A stretch of 64,000 bases of DNA. It comes from Alphaproteobacteria bacterium (GTDB taxonomy: Bacteria; Pseudomonadota; Alphaproteobacteria; Reyranellales; Reyranellaceae). A program made the position numbers and the translations under genes. The notes under the pieces are model-generated. The model saw only the letters and a list, made by a program, of their open reading frames with translations, was not told the origin of the DNA and searched no databases. Position 1 is the stretch's first letter. Each line of letters starts with the position of its first letter. This document shows, in pieces, positions 26,625-35,896 of this stretch. The DNA lies in contig JAFKFL010000025.1 of the NCBI GenBank assembly GCA_017308235.1, positions 1-64,000 of the forward strand, given 5' to 3'.

Positions 26625-27721
26625 GCGCCGCGGGTCGCGAAGTCGATGCGCGGATCGACGACGGTGTAGACCAGGTCGCCGACGATGTTCATGACGAGGC
26701 CGATCAGACCGAAGAAATAGAGCGTGCCGAAGATCACCGGGTAGTCGCGGTTGATGGCCGCCTCGAAGCCCAGCAGCCCCAGCCCGTCGAGCGAGAAGAT
26801 CACTTCGGTGAGCAGCGAGCCAGTGAAGAGGGCGGCGACGAATGCGGCCGGAAAGCCCGCGATCACGATCAGCATGGCGTTGCGGAAAACGTGGCCGTAG
26901 AGCACACGGCGCTCGACTAGGCCCTTGGCGCGGGCCGTCATGACATATTGCTTGCCGATCTCGTCGATGAACGAGTTCTTGGTGAGGAAGGTGAGACCGG
27001 CGAATCCGCCCACCACCATCGAGGTGATCGGCAGCACCATGTGCCAGAGATAGTCGGCGATCTGCGAGGCAAGGCCGAGGCTGTGCCAGTCGTCGGACAC
27101 CAGGCCGCGCAAGGGAAACCACTGGAAATAGCGGCCGCCCGCGAACACCACCACCAGCAGGATGGCGAACAGGAATCCGGGGATGGCGTTCAGCACGATC
27201 AGGAAGGTCGAGCTCGAGAGGTCGAACCGGCTGCCGTCACGCACGGCCTTGGCGATGCCAAGCGGAATCGACACGAGATAGACCAGCAGCGTGGTCCAAA
27301 GGCCGAGCGAGAGCGAGACCGGCATCTTGTCCAGCACCAGGTCGACCACGCGGCTGTTGCGGAAGAAGCTGTCGCCGAAGTCGAAGACGGCGTAGTTCTT
27401 CACCATCAGCCAGAAGCGCTCGTAGATCGGCTTGTCGAAGCCGTACATCTTCTCGATGCGCTGAATCAGCTCCTTGGGCAGCCCGCGCGCGCCGCGATAG
27501 GTGCTGTTGCTCTCCTGATTCTGGCCGCGCTTCATCAGCTCGCCACCCGAGGAGCTGCCTGAGAATCGCTCTGTAGCGCCGACAGCGGTGCCCTCGATGC
27601 GGGCGATCATCTGCTCGACCGGCCCGCCCGGCGCGGTCTGGATGATGAAGAAGTTCAGCACCATGATGCCGAACAGAGTCGGCACCACAAGCGCCAGCCG
27701 CCGCAGGATGTAGGCGAGCAT
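26621..27721 (-). CDS. yejB: ABC transporter permease (YejB type)
   Basis: 366 residues starting [20 protein letters not shown]. It has the DppB-like start, a YejB-specific hydrophilic insertion (about residues 45-90, including [20 protein letters not shown]), about six helices and the cytoplasmic coupling loop [20 protein letters not shown]. It pairs with YejE. The stop overlaps the yejE start by 4 bases. Confidence 0.95.
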   Translation of the reverse strand: MLAYILRRLALVVPTLFGIMVLNFFIIQTAPGGPVEQMIARIEGTAVGATERFSGSSSGGELMKRGQNQESNSTYRGARGLPKELIQRIEKMYGFDKPIYERFWLMVKNYAVFDFGDSFFRNSRVVDLVLDKMPVSLSLGLWTTLLVYLVSIPLGIAKAVRDGSRFDLSSSTFLIVLNAIPGFLFAILLVVVFAGGRYFQWFPLRGLVSDDWHSLGLASQIADYLWHMVLPITSMVVGGFAGLTFLTKNSFIDEIGKQYVMTARAKGLVERRVLYGHVFRNAMLIVIAGFPAAFVAALFTGSLLTEVIFSLDGLGLLGFEAAINRDYPVIFGTLYFFGLIGLVMNIVGDLVYTVVDPRIDFATRGA

Positions 27722-27758
27722 CAGGGGGTTCGCATTTGACAGGCAACCAGCGAGGATA

Positions 27759-27845
27759 GAAACCGTGTCATCCTGAGGCGAAGCCGAAGGATCCTTGGCT
27801 GCGTCGAGGAAAGATCCTTCGCTGCGCTCAGGATGACACGGTTTC
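27759..27845. repeat. Palindromic repeat family A (A5), inside the yej operon
   Basis: The most perfect family A copy: GAAACCGTGTCATCCTGA and TCAGGATGACACGGTTTC are exact inverted complements (18 bases), with inner AAGGATCCTT and AAAGATCCTTCG. It lies in the yejA-yejB gap, the position where REP elements often stabilise the binding-protein message. Confidence 0.85.
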
Positions 27846-27866
27846 TGTCTTCGACCTCCCCGGCCA

Positions 27867-29720
27867 TCACGTCTTCTTCTCCCCGCGGTTCGTGAGCGCG
27901 CGGTCCTTGGTCTCGTCGACCCACCAGCTGTCGAAGGCGAGCGGCTCGTATTTGGCCGTCTTCTCCGGCCGGCCGAAGCGGTTCCAGTAGGCGACCAGCG
28001 CCTTGCCGGAATAGAACTGCGGGACCACGAACATGTGCCACGACAGCACGCGGTCGAGGCAGCGGGTGCGGGTGATCAGGCTCTCGCGGGAGGGCGCGGA
28101 GATGATCAGCTCGACGAGCTGGTCGATCGCCGGATCCTTGATGCCGATGGTGTTGCGGCCGCCCGGGATGTCGGCCGCCTTGGAGCCCCAGAAGTCACGC
28201 TGCTCGTTGCCCGGCGACAGCGATTCGCCCCAGAGGTCGATCACCATGTCGAAATCATAACTGTCGGTGCGGCGCTGGTATTGCGAGGTGTCGACGGTGC
28301 GGATCGTCATCTCGATGCCGAGACGGTCGAGGTTCTGCTTCACCGGCAACGCCATCTTCTCGAACGCCGCATCGTTCAGCAGGATCTCGAAGGCGAGCTT
28401 GCGGCCGTCCTTGTCGGTCATCTTGCCGTTCTTGATCTCCCAGCCCGCGGCCTTCAGGAGCGGGATCGCCTGGCGCACCTGTTCACGGATGTTACCGGAG
28501 CCGTCGGTCTTGGGCGGCTCGAACTCGGCGGTGAAGACCTCATCGGGAATCTTGCCGCGCAGCGGCTCCAGGATCTTGAGCTCGTCAGGCGAGGGCAGGC
28601 CCTTGGCCTCGAGCTCGCAGTTGCCGAAATAGGAACGCGTGCGCTGGTAGAAGCCGTAGCTCAGGTTCTTGTTCTGCCATTCGAAGTCGTACATCAGGCC
28701 GATCGCCTGGCGCACGTTGCGGTCCTTGAACATCTCGCGCCGCGTATTGAATACGAAGCCCTGCATGGGCGTCGGGTTTTCATGCGCGATCTCGGCGCGC
28801 TGGATGCGGCCGTCGGCGACGGCAGGCAGGTCCTTGTAGCCGATCATCCAGTTGCGGCCTGAGTTCTCGCGGCGGATGTCGGTGTCGCCGCCCTTGAAGG
28901 CTTCGAAGATGATGGTGTTGTCGCGATAGTAGTCGTAGCGGATGGTCTCGAAATTGTTGCGGCCGCGGTTGAGCCACAGGTCCTTCGCCCACCAGTTGGG
29001 CACGCGGCGATAGGTGATCGCACGCCCGACATCGACCGAGTCGACCTTGTAGGGGCCGCTCGCCAGCGCCGGCTCCAGCGACACCGTCTCGAAGTCTTTG
29101 CTCTGCCACCATTTGGACGGCAGGATCGGCAACTGGCCGAGGATCAGTGGCAGCTCGTGGTTCACGCCGCTGCTGAAGCTGAAGTGGACCTTGGCGTCGC
29201 CGACCTTCTCCGCCTTCAGCACATCGGCATAGTACGCGGCGTAGTTCGGCCGCCCCTTGCTCTTCAGGATGTCGAAGCTGAAGACCACGTCCTCGGGCGT
29301 GATCGGCGTGCCGTCATGCCACTTGGCCTGCGGGCGCAAAGTGAAGGCCACCCAGGAGCGATCGTCGGGCCATTCGATGGTCTCGGCGATCAGGCCATAG
29401 ACAGTGAAGGCCTCGTCCGGCGACTGCCGGCAGAGCGTCTCCCAAAGCATGTCGATGCCGACCGCCGGCACGCCCTTCAAGGTGAAGGGATGGAGGGAGT
29501 CGTAGGTGCCGAGCGTGCCGAATTTGACCGCGCCGCCTTTGGGCGCTGATGGATTCACGAACTCCGGCGGCCCGGCGTCGGCGGGATATTTGGGCTCGCC
29601 GTGCATGGCCATGCCATGGCTGACATTGACCTTCGACGCACTCTGCGCCCGCAGGATCGCCGGCGCCCCGACCCAAAGGGCCGCACCGCCCGCCAGAATG
29701 CCGCGCCTGCCGATTGCCAT
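27867..29720 (-). CDS. yejA: ABC transporter substrate-binding protein, family 5 (YejA type)
   Basis: 617 residues. A signal sequence [20 protein letters not shown] with RR is followed by [20 protein letters not shown] and [20 protein letters not shown], the YejA start. Core blocks: [40 protein letters not shown] and [20 protein letters not shown]. It delivers peptides (or microcin C-like compounds) to YejBEF. First gene of the operon, separated from yejB by repeat A5, suggesting more message for the binding protein than for the permease. Confidence 0.95.
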   Translation of the reverse strand: MAIGRRGILAGGAALWVGAPAILRAQSASKVNVSHGMAMHGEPKYPADAGPPEFVNPSAPKGGAVKFGTLGTYDSLHPFTLKGVPAVGIDMLWETLCRQSPDEAFTVYGLIAETIEWPDDRSWVAFTLRPQAKWHDGTPITPEDVVFSFDILKSKGRPNYAAYYADVLKAEKVGDAKVHFSFSSGVNHELPLILGQLPILPSKWWQSKDFETVSLEPALASGPYKVDSVDVGRAITYRRVPNWWAKDLWLNRGRNNFETIRYDYYRDNTIIFEAFKGGDTDIRRENSGRNWMIGYKDLPAVADGRIQRAEIAHENPTPMQGFVFNTRREMFKDRNVRQAIGLMYDFEWQNKNLSYGFYQRTRSYFGNCELEAKGLPSPDELKILEPLRGKIPDEVFTAEFEPPKTDGSGNIREQVRQAIPLLKAAGWEIKNGKMTDKDGRKLAFEILLNDAAFEKMALPVKQNLDRLGIEMTIRTVDTSQYQRRTDSYDFDMVIDLWGESLSPGNEQRDFWGSKAADIPGGRNTIGIKDPAIDQLVELIISAPSRESLITRTRCLDRVLSWHMFVVPQFYSGKALVAYWNRFGRPEKTAKYEPLAFDSWWVDETKDRALTNRGEKKT

Positions 29721-29903
29721 CCGTACGCTCCCGTCCGCGAGTTGCCTCCCACACGCTATATAACGCGGCCAAGTTGGGCCGCACTATGGCTGCCCCGGGG
29801 CTGTCCCAGGTAGCTGCCCCAGTAGCTGCCAGATTCGCCGGGTCGGGACCGGCTCGCGGAAGGGCTGAATTGACTTCGAAGCGCGCTTCCCTAGGTTTCC
29901 CTC

Positions 29904-30830
29904 ATGGCCGACACAACGGATTTCGCTCCCGCTTTCGACGCGCCGATCGAATACATGCGCCGCACGCGCGAGTACTACCTAGCGCTGGGCTACGACAATC
30001 CCTACCGCTGGGCGCACTATGTCGATGCACCGTTCCAGCCGCTCAAGAAGCCGTTGAAGGAAAGCGTTCTGGCGCTGATCAGCACCGCCGCACCTTACCA
30101 GTCCGACAAGGGCGACCAGGGACCGGGTGCGGCCTACAATGCCTCCGCGAAGTTCTATTCCGTCTATTCGGGCGACACCGCAGCCGATCACGACACGCGC
30201 ATCAGCCACATCGGCTACGATCGCAAGCACACGACGGCCAAGGACAGCAACACGTGGTTCCCGTTGCCGCTGATGCGGGAATTTGCGCAGCAGGGTCGCT
30301 TCAAGCTGGCGCCGCGCTTCCATGGCGCACCGACCAATCGCAGCCAGCGCGTCACGCTCGAGACCGACGCCCCGGAGATCCTCGCCCGTTGCCGGCAGGA
30401 CCAGGTCGATGCCGCGTTGCTCGTGCCTACGTGACCCGTCTGCCATCAGACCGTGAGTCTGACTGCCCGATATCTCGAACGAAACGGCATCCCCACCGTG
30501 GTCATGGGGGCGGCGAAGGACATCGTCGAATGGGCTGGCGTGCCGCGCTTCCTGTTCAGCGATTTCCCGCTCGGCAATTCCTGCGGCAAGCCGCACGAGC
30601 CGGACACGCAGCGCTTCACGCTCGACCTTGCGCTCAAGGTGCTGGAGAGCGCCGTCGGCCCGCGCACGACGGTGCAGTCGCCGCTGCGCTGGAACGACGA
30701 TGGCGACTGGAAGCAGGACTTCAACAATCTCGAGCGCATGCCCGCCGAGGAAGTGGCGCGCCGCCGCGCCGACTTCGACAAGGTGAAGCAGGTGGCGCTC
30801 GCCGAGCGCAAGCGGGCGGGCGTGGCTTAG
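29904..30830 (+). CDS. GrdB-family selenoprotein (glycine/betaine/sarcosine reductase B-like), Sec at residue 177
   Basis: Two open stretches, 29904-30434 and 30435-30830, are in the same frame and separated only by a TGA at 30432-30434. Read through, they make one protein of 308 residues. Blocks: DAPIEYMRRTREYYLALGYD at the start, FKLAPRFHGAPTNRSQRVTL, then LLVPT-U-PVCHQTVSLTAR, YLERNGIPTVVMGAAKDIVE, and FSDFPLGNSCGKPHEPDTQ. The U-P-V-C element (Sec177, Cys180) is a Cxxc-like redox centre, and I recall relatives with Cys at this position. A perfect hairpin follows the TGA at the right distance for a bacterial SECIS. Family: PF07355-like GrdB/PrdB reductases; GrdA and GrdC partners are not in the window, so the substrate is open. 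If Sec is not inserted, a 176-residue fragment results. The start has no strong ribosome site. Confidence 0.85.
30432..30462 (+). promoter_or_regulatory. Candidate bacterial SECIS element
   Basis: The TGA (30432) is followed by a perfect 6-bp stem TCAGAC (30446-30451) and GTCTGA (30457-30462) with loop CGTGA (30452-30456). The G and U in the loop are positions 22 and 23 counted from the T of TGA. In the E. coli fdhF element the SelB-contacting loop G and U are at about 23 and 24. An outer GC/GC pair could extend the stem after a 2x2 internal loop. The geometry is seen; SelB binding is inferred. Confidence 0.7.
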
Positions 30831-30834
30831 TCAA

Positions 30835-30884
30835 CGGACCGCGGGCTTCCAGCCCGCTCTTGAGCGCGCTGGAAGCGCGGTCCG
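30835..30884. repeat. Palindromic repeat family C (C2)
   Basis: Arms CGGACCGCGGGCTTCCAGC and GCTGGAAGCGCGGTCCG pair nearly perfectly around CCGCTCTTGAGCGC. It starts 4 bases after the selenoprotein stop and shares the GGACCGCG outer arm with the copy at 5283-5377. Confidence 0.75.
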
Positions 30885-30904
30885 AATGAGAATTGTGTGG
30901 TTCG

Positions 30905-32098
30905 ATGAGCAAACCTTTCACCGGCGTCAAAATCCTCGATTTCACGCGTGTGTTGGCGGGCCCCTACGCCTCCTACCAGCTCACCCTGCTGGGCGCCGAC
31001 GTCATCAAGGTCGAGTCCCGCGAAGGCGACGACATGCGGTTCGGCAATCGCGCCGGCGATTGGGAGAAGCGCGGGCTTGCAGCTCCCTGGGTGGCGGTGA
31101 ATGCCGGCAAACGCTCGATCACGCTCGACCTCAAGAAGCCCAAGGCGATCGAGATCATCAAGCGCCTAGCCGCGAAGGCCGACGTGGTGATGGAGAATTT
31201 CCGTCCCGGCGTGATGGACAAGCTCGGCATCGGCTACGAAACGCTCCGGGCAATCAATCCGCGCCTGATCTATTGCGCCGTGTCGGGTTTCGGCCAGGTC
31301 GGGCCGGCCGCCAAGACCGCGGCCTTCGACGGCATGATCCAGGCCATGTCGGGGCTGATGTCGATCACCGGCTTCCCGGCCAACGGCCCCACACGCGTGG
31401 GCTTCGCCGGCGCCGATGTGATGTCGGGCGCGACCGCGGCGTTCGGCGTCGCCTCGGCGCTCTACCAGCGCACCCATACTGGCAAGGGCCAGCTCGTCGA
31501 TGTCGCCATGATCGACGCCGTGATGGCCTATCTCGCCCAGCAATTCACCGAGCACATGATGACAGGCCGTGTGCACGAGCAGGCGGCCAATCTCTCGGTC
31601 ACCCGCAAGCCCACGGGCAATCTCTTCAAGACCAGGGACGGCTGGATGGTGCTCGCGGTGATGACCGATCCGCAGTTCCAGCGTCTCATGAAGGTCCTGG
31701 GTCGCGAGCAGGCGCTGGCCGATCCGCGCTTCGTCGACTGGCCTACCCGCATCCAGAACAACCAGGCCCTGCACGAAATCGTCGAGGGCGCGATGAAGCA
31801 GGAGACCTCGGCGACCTGGGCCGAGCGCTTCGCCAAGGCCGACGTGCCCGCCGGCCGCGTGCTCAGCATCCCAGAGACCGCACAGCTCGACCTTTTCCAG
31901 CACCGCACCGTGCTGCAGGACGTCGAGACCGAGCACGGTCCGATCCGCGTGGTTGGCTCCGGTTTCCGGCTGGAGCATGGCGGCGGCTCGGTCGAACGGC
32001 CGCCGGCCAAGCTCGGCCAGCATACCGACGAGGTGCTGGGCGAGGCGGGCTATTCGCCGGCGGAGATCGCGGAGATCCGCCGCACCAGCGTGGTCTGA
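30905..32098 (+). CDS. CaiB/BaiF (family III) CoA-transferase
   Basis: Start at 30905 (MSKPFTGVKILDFTRVLAGP), 397 residues. Class III blocks are YQLTLLGADVIKVESREGDD, NAGKRSITLDLKKP, VMENFRPGVMDKLG and YCAVSGFGQVGP; the conserved Asp is in FAGADVMSG. A paralogue of the enzyme at 2253-3455 but only moderately similar. It lies 74 bases downstream of the selenoprotein gene, with a palindrome between, so a shared transcript is plausible and a functional link possible. Confidence 0.92.
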   Translation: MSKPFTGVKILDFTRVLAGPYASYQLTLLGADVIKVESREGDDMRFGNRAGDWEKRGLAAPWVAVNAGKRSITLDLKKPKAIEIIKRLAAKADVVMENFRPGVMDKLGIGYETLRAINPRLIYCAVSGFGQVGPAAKTAAFDGMIQAMSGLMSITGFPANGPTRVGFAGADVMSGATAAFGVASALYQRTHTGKGQLVDVAMIDAVMAYLAQQFTEHMMTGRVHEQAANLSVTRKPTGNLFKTRDGWMVLAVMTDPQFQRLMKVLGREQALADPRFVDWPTRIQNNQALHEIVEGAMKQETSATWAERFAKADVPAGRVLSIPETAQLDLFQHRTVLQDVETEHGPIRVVGSGFRLEHGGGSVERPPAKLGQHTDEVLGEAGYSPAEIAEIRRTSVV

Positions 32099-32258
32099 CG
32101 CGGCCCCGGGGATAATCGCGGGAAACCTGCGGGACGGTTGCCGCAGGACAGTCTGCCGCGTGGCTGTGATGCTGGCAAAACTGCCACAATTCCCGTATCT
32201 AGTCGGTGTGTGCTGGCCCCGTTCCCCCTCCCTTGGGGCGCGCACCAAGGAGGACCTC

Positions 32259-33140
32259 TTGAAGAGACGCGACTTCGTCTCCGGCACCGCGGCCATTGCT
32301 GCGTCCAGCGCGGTTGCCGGTCTTGTTTCGCCGGCTTTTGCCGCCACCATCAAGCCGTACAGCTGGGATCTCAATCCGCCCACCGACACGCGCCAGCATT
32401 TCGTCGAATGGGGCAAGGCACGGGGCGAAGACCCCACCTTCCTCGGCGAGCGGTGGGACCGCTTCCAGGCGCTGCTGCGCAACAAGGACCTGTGGAGCGC
32501 GCCGACCATGCGCGCCTTTTTGCTGACACCGCGCGAAGAATTCGCGTCGGTCCGGCCGCAGATCCACAAGCATGCCTACGACCACGCCTTCCTCGATATC
32601 GGCTATGGCGTGACCATGTCGGGCCCGCACATCCAGGGCCGCATGACCAACGTCATCGACGTGAAGCGTGGCGAGAAGGTGCTGGAGATTGGCACCGGAT
32701 CGGGTGTGCAGTCGGCCTATATCGCCAACCTGACCGAGAACGCCTACACGATCGAGATCATCAAGCCGCTCGCCGAGCGCACCCGCGCGCTCTACGACAA
32801 GCTGATCGAGAAGGGCTACACCGAGTACCAGCACATCAAGAGCAAGGCCGCCGATGGCTACTACGGCTGGGAAGAGGCGGCGCCGTTCGACAAGGTCATC
32901 GTGACCTGTGGCATCGACCATGTGCCGCCGCCGCTCCTGCAGCAGCTGAAGTCGGGCGGCTTGATGGTGATCCCGGTCGGTCCGCCGGGCGCGCAACGCG
33001 TGCTCAAGATCAGCAAGCAACAGGGCGCCGACGGGTCCATCACCACGACGCGTGAAGATATCTACGGCGGCAAGATCGTGCCCTTCGTGCCGTTCACCAA
33101 GCTCGAAGGCGACCAGATCGTCGGCACGCACAACCGCTGA
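32259..33140 (+). CDS. Exported protein-L-isoaspartate O-methyltransferase-like protein
   Basis: I choose the TTG at 32259 because AAGGAGG lies 5 bases upstream and the product then starts with a twin-arginine-like signal (KRRDFVSGTAAIAASSAVAG, then LVSPAFAA). The 293-residue protein has a region of about 100 residues before the methyltransferase domain; the SAM-binding motif is VLEIGTGSGVQSAYIANL (about 141-158), followed by KVIVTCGIDHVPPPLLQQLK and GGLMVIPVGPPGAQRVLKI, typical of PCMT. Usual PCMT proteins are about 210 residues and cytoplasmic. SAM is not thought to be available in the periplasm, so export or activity is puzzling. Confidence 0.85.
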   Translation: MKRRDFVSGTAAIAASSAVAGLVSPAFAATIKPYSWDLNPPTDTRQHFVEWGKARGEDPTFLGERWDRFQALLRNKDLWSAPTMRAFLLTPREEFASVRPQIHKHAYDHAFLDIGYGVTMSGPHIQGRMTNVIDVKRGEKVLEIGTGSGVQSAYIANLTENAYTIEIIKPLAERTRALYDKLIEKGYTEYQHIKSKAADGYYGWEEAAPFDKVIVTCGIDHVPPPLLQQLKSGGLMVIPVGPPGAQRVLKISKQQGADGSITTTREDIYGGKIVPFVPFTKLEGDQIVGTHNR

Positions 33141-33144
33141 CGCC

Positions 33145-33214
33145 GGGGACGCGCCACTCCAGTGGCGCGTCTTCTTGCGATTCATGATTCGCGTCACTGG
33201 AGTGACGCGCCCCC
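33145..33214. repeat. Palindromic repeat family D (D1)
   Basis: Outer arms GGGGACGCGCCACTCCAGTG and the complement region CACTGGAGTGACGCGCCCC pair with one mismatch; an inner CGCCACTCCAGTGGCG hairpin is also possible. It lies between the methyltransferase stop and the start of the next gene. Confidence 0.75.
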
Positions 33215-33229
33215 AGCACGGAGTCCCTG

Positions 33230-35896
33230 GTGACTGTCTCCGTCGATCTCGACCGGCATCCGCCAATCACTTTCTATCTTTCGGTCGGGCTGGTCGCCGG
33301 CAGCATCATCGCGCTGCAAATCGGCATCATGCGCGTCTTCTCGGTCGGCAGCTGGGCGCATTTCGGCTCGCTGGTCGTCAGCCTCGCCATGTTCGGCTTC
33401 GGTCTCACCTCGGCGGTGATGTGCGTGGGCAAGGGCTGGTTCGAGCGCCATTGGCAGGGCGCGGTGAAGGGGGCCTTGCTGCTGTTCGGGCCCTTGATGG
33501 TGGCCTGCAACCTGATCGCCCAGCAGGTGCCGTTCAACGCCATCTTCCTGATTTCCGACCCGATGCAGAAGTGGCGGCTGTTCGCCAACTTCGTGCTCTA
33601 TTTCCTGCCGTTCCTGGCCGGCGCGCTTTATCTCGGCGTCGTGTTCCTGAAGGCGCAGAAGACCTTCAACCGTGTCTACTTCGCCGACATGGCGGGCTCG
33701 GGCCTGTGCGGGCTCTCGGTGTTGCTCGCCATGTACGTGTTCGACCCCGAGAACATGATCATGGCGCCGCTGCTGCTGTGGTTCGCGGGCGGCGCGCTGT
33801 GGTTTGTGGCCTTGCACGACCGGCGCGGTCTCGCTTCGCTTCTCGTCGTGGCTCTGCTGGCCGGGCTTGCGCACTACGTGCTGCCTCCTGCACTCGGCAT
33901 CCCCACGCTCGCGGTGTCGGACTACAAGGGCGTCGCCTACGCCCGCAAGTTCCCCGACAACAAGCGGACCTACGAGCGCGCCTCGCCGTTCGGCTTCATG
34001 GAGATCTATTCGAGCTCCTATCTCCATTTCGCGCCCGGCCTGTCCGACAACGCGGCGTTCAACCTCAAAAAGATGCCGGCGAACGCCTATCTCGGCATGT
34101 ACCTCGATTCGGATGGACCGTCGGGGATCATCAAAGACCTGCCGGAGGACGAGGTCGCCTACTTCCACTATCTGCCGATGTACTATCCCTATGTGCTGAA
34201 GCAAAAGCCGGACACTTTCGTGGTCCAGTTCGGCGGCGGCATCTCGACGGCAGTGGCGCTGAAGGAAGGCTCCGAGCATGTGACGGTGGCCGAGGGCAAC
34301 CCCGCCATCCTGACGGCTTTTCGCGAGGACAAGGCCCTGCGCGCCTTCACCGGCGACATCCTCAACAATCCCAAGGTGAGCGTCGTCGACTACGACGGCC
34401 GCCTCTACCTCGCCCACACCAAGAACCGCTACGACGTGATCGACCTCTCGCTCGCCGACTCGGCGGGCCTGTCGAGCCCCGGCGGCTTCGCGATCGTCGA
34501 GAAATATGCCTACACGCGCGAGGCGATGGCCGCCTACATGCGGGCGCTGAAGCCCGGCGGTATCCTGTCGGTGACGCTGTGGAACAAGGAAGAGCCGCCC
34601 AAGTCGGTGCTGAAGCTCTATGCCACCATGGCGGCGGCGGCACGTGACGTCGACAGCGAGAACATCGCCAAAGATTTCTACGTCTCCGCCGCCTATCTCT
34701 CGACCGCGACGGTGCTCTACAAGCGGGGCGGCTTCACCCCAGACGATATCGCCAAGCTGAACGCGCACACAAAGGCGATGTCGTTCGACGAGATCTATTA
34801 TCCCGGCATCAAGATCGACACGACGCCGCTCGCGCAAACGTTGCAGGACTACAAGGACCAGTTCTTCTACGCTGGCCCGCCGCCTGATCCGACCGGGCCG
34901 TCCGACAAGGGCAATGCGGAAAATGCATCCGACGATGAGCCGCACGACAAGCCGCCGCCGGGTGTGGGCGACGGCTCGGAGTCGACTGCGGGCACGCCGC
35001 CCGCGCCGCTGGTGCCGGCGACCACCATGGGCCGGCTCGCCTGGTATTACCTGATCAACGGCGGCTGGCAAAAGGTCGCGGACGACTATGTGTTCGATAC
35101 CCGCGTGCTCACCAACCACCAGCCGTACTTCGCCGCCTACATCAAGGTGCAGGATCTCCCGAAGTTCCTCGATCGCCTGGAACTGGTGCAGGACGAATGG
35201 GGCTATCTGCTCCTGTGGGCGACGCTCGGCATCGCCACGATCTTCGCTTTCACGCTCGTTCTGTTTCCGGTGATATTCGGCTGGCGTACCATTTTCAGCC
35301 GCAATCCCGGCAAGTTCGGCACGATGATCTATTTCCTCTGTCTCGGACTCGGCTACATCACCGTCGAGGTGGGCATGATCTCCCACTTCGTGCTGGCACT
35401 TTCCAATGCCACGGTTTCGGCTTCGGTGCTGATCACCGGCATGCTTGTGTTCTCCGGCCTTGGCAGCTTCTTCTCCGAGCGCATCTTCGATCGTTCGCGG
35501 CAGGTGATGCCGCGCATCTTCTTCGCGATCTTCGTCATCCTCGCGGTCTATGCCTTCGCCGTCGACTACGCGCTCGACTGGATCGGCACGCTTCCCTACC
35601 TGCTGCGCATCGCGCTCTGCCTGCTGATCCTGCTGCCGCCAGCCTTCCTGATGGGCTTCCCCATGCCGACGGCCATGACGACGCTGAGCCGGCTGGGCAA
35701 GGATCACATGTTCCTGTGGGCCTGGGGCGTGAACGGCTGCTTTTCGGTGATCGGCGCCGCCCTGGTGCCGATCGTGGCGACGAGCTTCGGCTTGCCCACC
35801 GTCGTGCTGGTGGGCGCGGTGGCCTACCTGGTCGCCTTGCCGGCCTTCTTCTCCGTGCTGAAGCCGCTCGGCGGGAAGCGGCTTGCGACGGCGTGA
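33230..35896 (+). CDS. Large membrane protein with spermidine synthase-like methyltransferase domain
   Basis: GTG start at 33230, 888 residues. Residues 15 to about 215 hold about seven membrane helices (start FYLSVGLVAGSIIALQIGIM). The central soluble part (about 325-500) is spermidine synthase-like: VVQFGGGISTAVALKEGSEH, VTVAEGNPAIL, VVDYDGRLYLAHTKNRYDVI and KPGGILSVTLWNK. A low-complexity acidic/Pro stretch (about 560-600) precedes a second set of about seven helices (about 660-880, GTMIYFLCLGLGYITVEVGM). Such fusions exist but the substrate is unknown; polyamine synthesis is not certain because key aminopropyl-binding residues cannot be verified by eye. The stop overlaps the next start by 4 bases. 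Confidence 0.85.
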   Translation: MTVSVDLDRHPPITFYLSVGLVAGSIIALQIGIMRVFSVGSWAHFGSLVVSLAMFGFGLTSAVMCVGKGWFERHWQGAVKGALLLFGPLMVACNLIAQQVPFNAIFLISDPMQKWRLFANFVLYFLPFLAGALYLGVVFLKAQKTFNRVYFADMAGSGLCGLSVLLAMYVFDPENMIMAPLLLWFAGGALWFVALHDRRGLASLLVVALLAGLAHYVLPPALGIPTLAVSDYKGVAYARKFPDNKRTYERASPFGFMEIYSSSYLHFAPGLSDNAAFNLKKMPANAYLGMYLDSDGPSGIIKDLPEDEVAYFHYLPMYYPYVLKQKPDTFVVQFGGGISTAVALKEGSEHVTVAEGNPAILTAFREDKALRAFTGDILNNPKVSVVDYDGRLYLAHTKNRYDVIDLSLADSAGLSSPGGFAIVEKYAYTREAMAAYMRALKPGGILSVTLWNKEEPPKSVLKLYATMAAAARDVDSENIAKDFYVSAAYLSTATVLYKRGGFTPDDIAKLNAHTKAMSFDEIYYPGIKIDTTPLAQTLQDYKDQFFYAGPPPDPTGPSDKGNAENASDDEPHDKPPPGVGDGSESTAGTPPAPLVPATTMGRLAWYYLINGGWQKVADDYVFDTRVLTNHQPYFAAYIKVQDLPKFLDRLELVQDEWGYLLLWATLGIATIFAFTLVLFPVIFGWRTIFSRNPGKFGTMIYFLCLGLGYITVEVGMISHFVLALSNATVSASVLITGMLVFSGLGSFFSERIFDRSRQVMPRIFFAIFVILAVYAFAVDYALDWIGTLPYLLRIALCLLILLPPAFLMGFPMPTAMTTLSRLGKDHMFLWAWGVNGCFSVIGAALVPIVATSFGLPTVVLVGAVAYLVALPAFFSVLKPLGGKRLATA

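Noticed and set aside
30453-30830. Separate 125-residue protein
   Set aside because: It begins inside the fold and is in frame with 29904-30434; better read as the C-terminal part of a selenoprotein.
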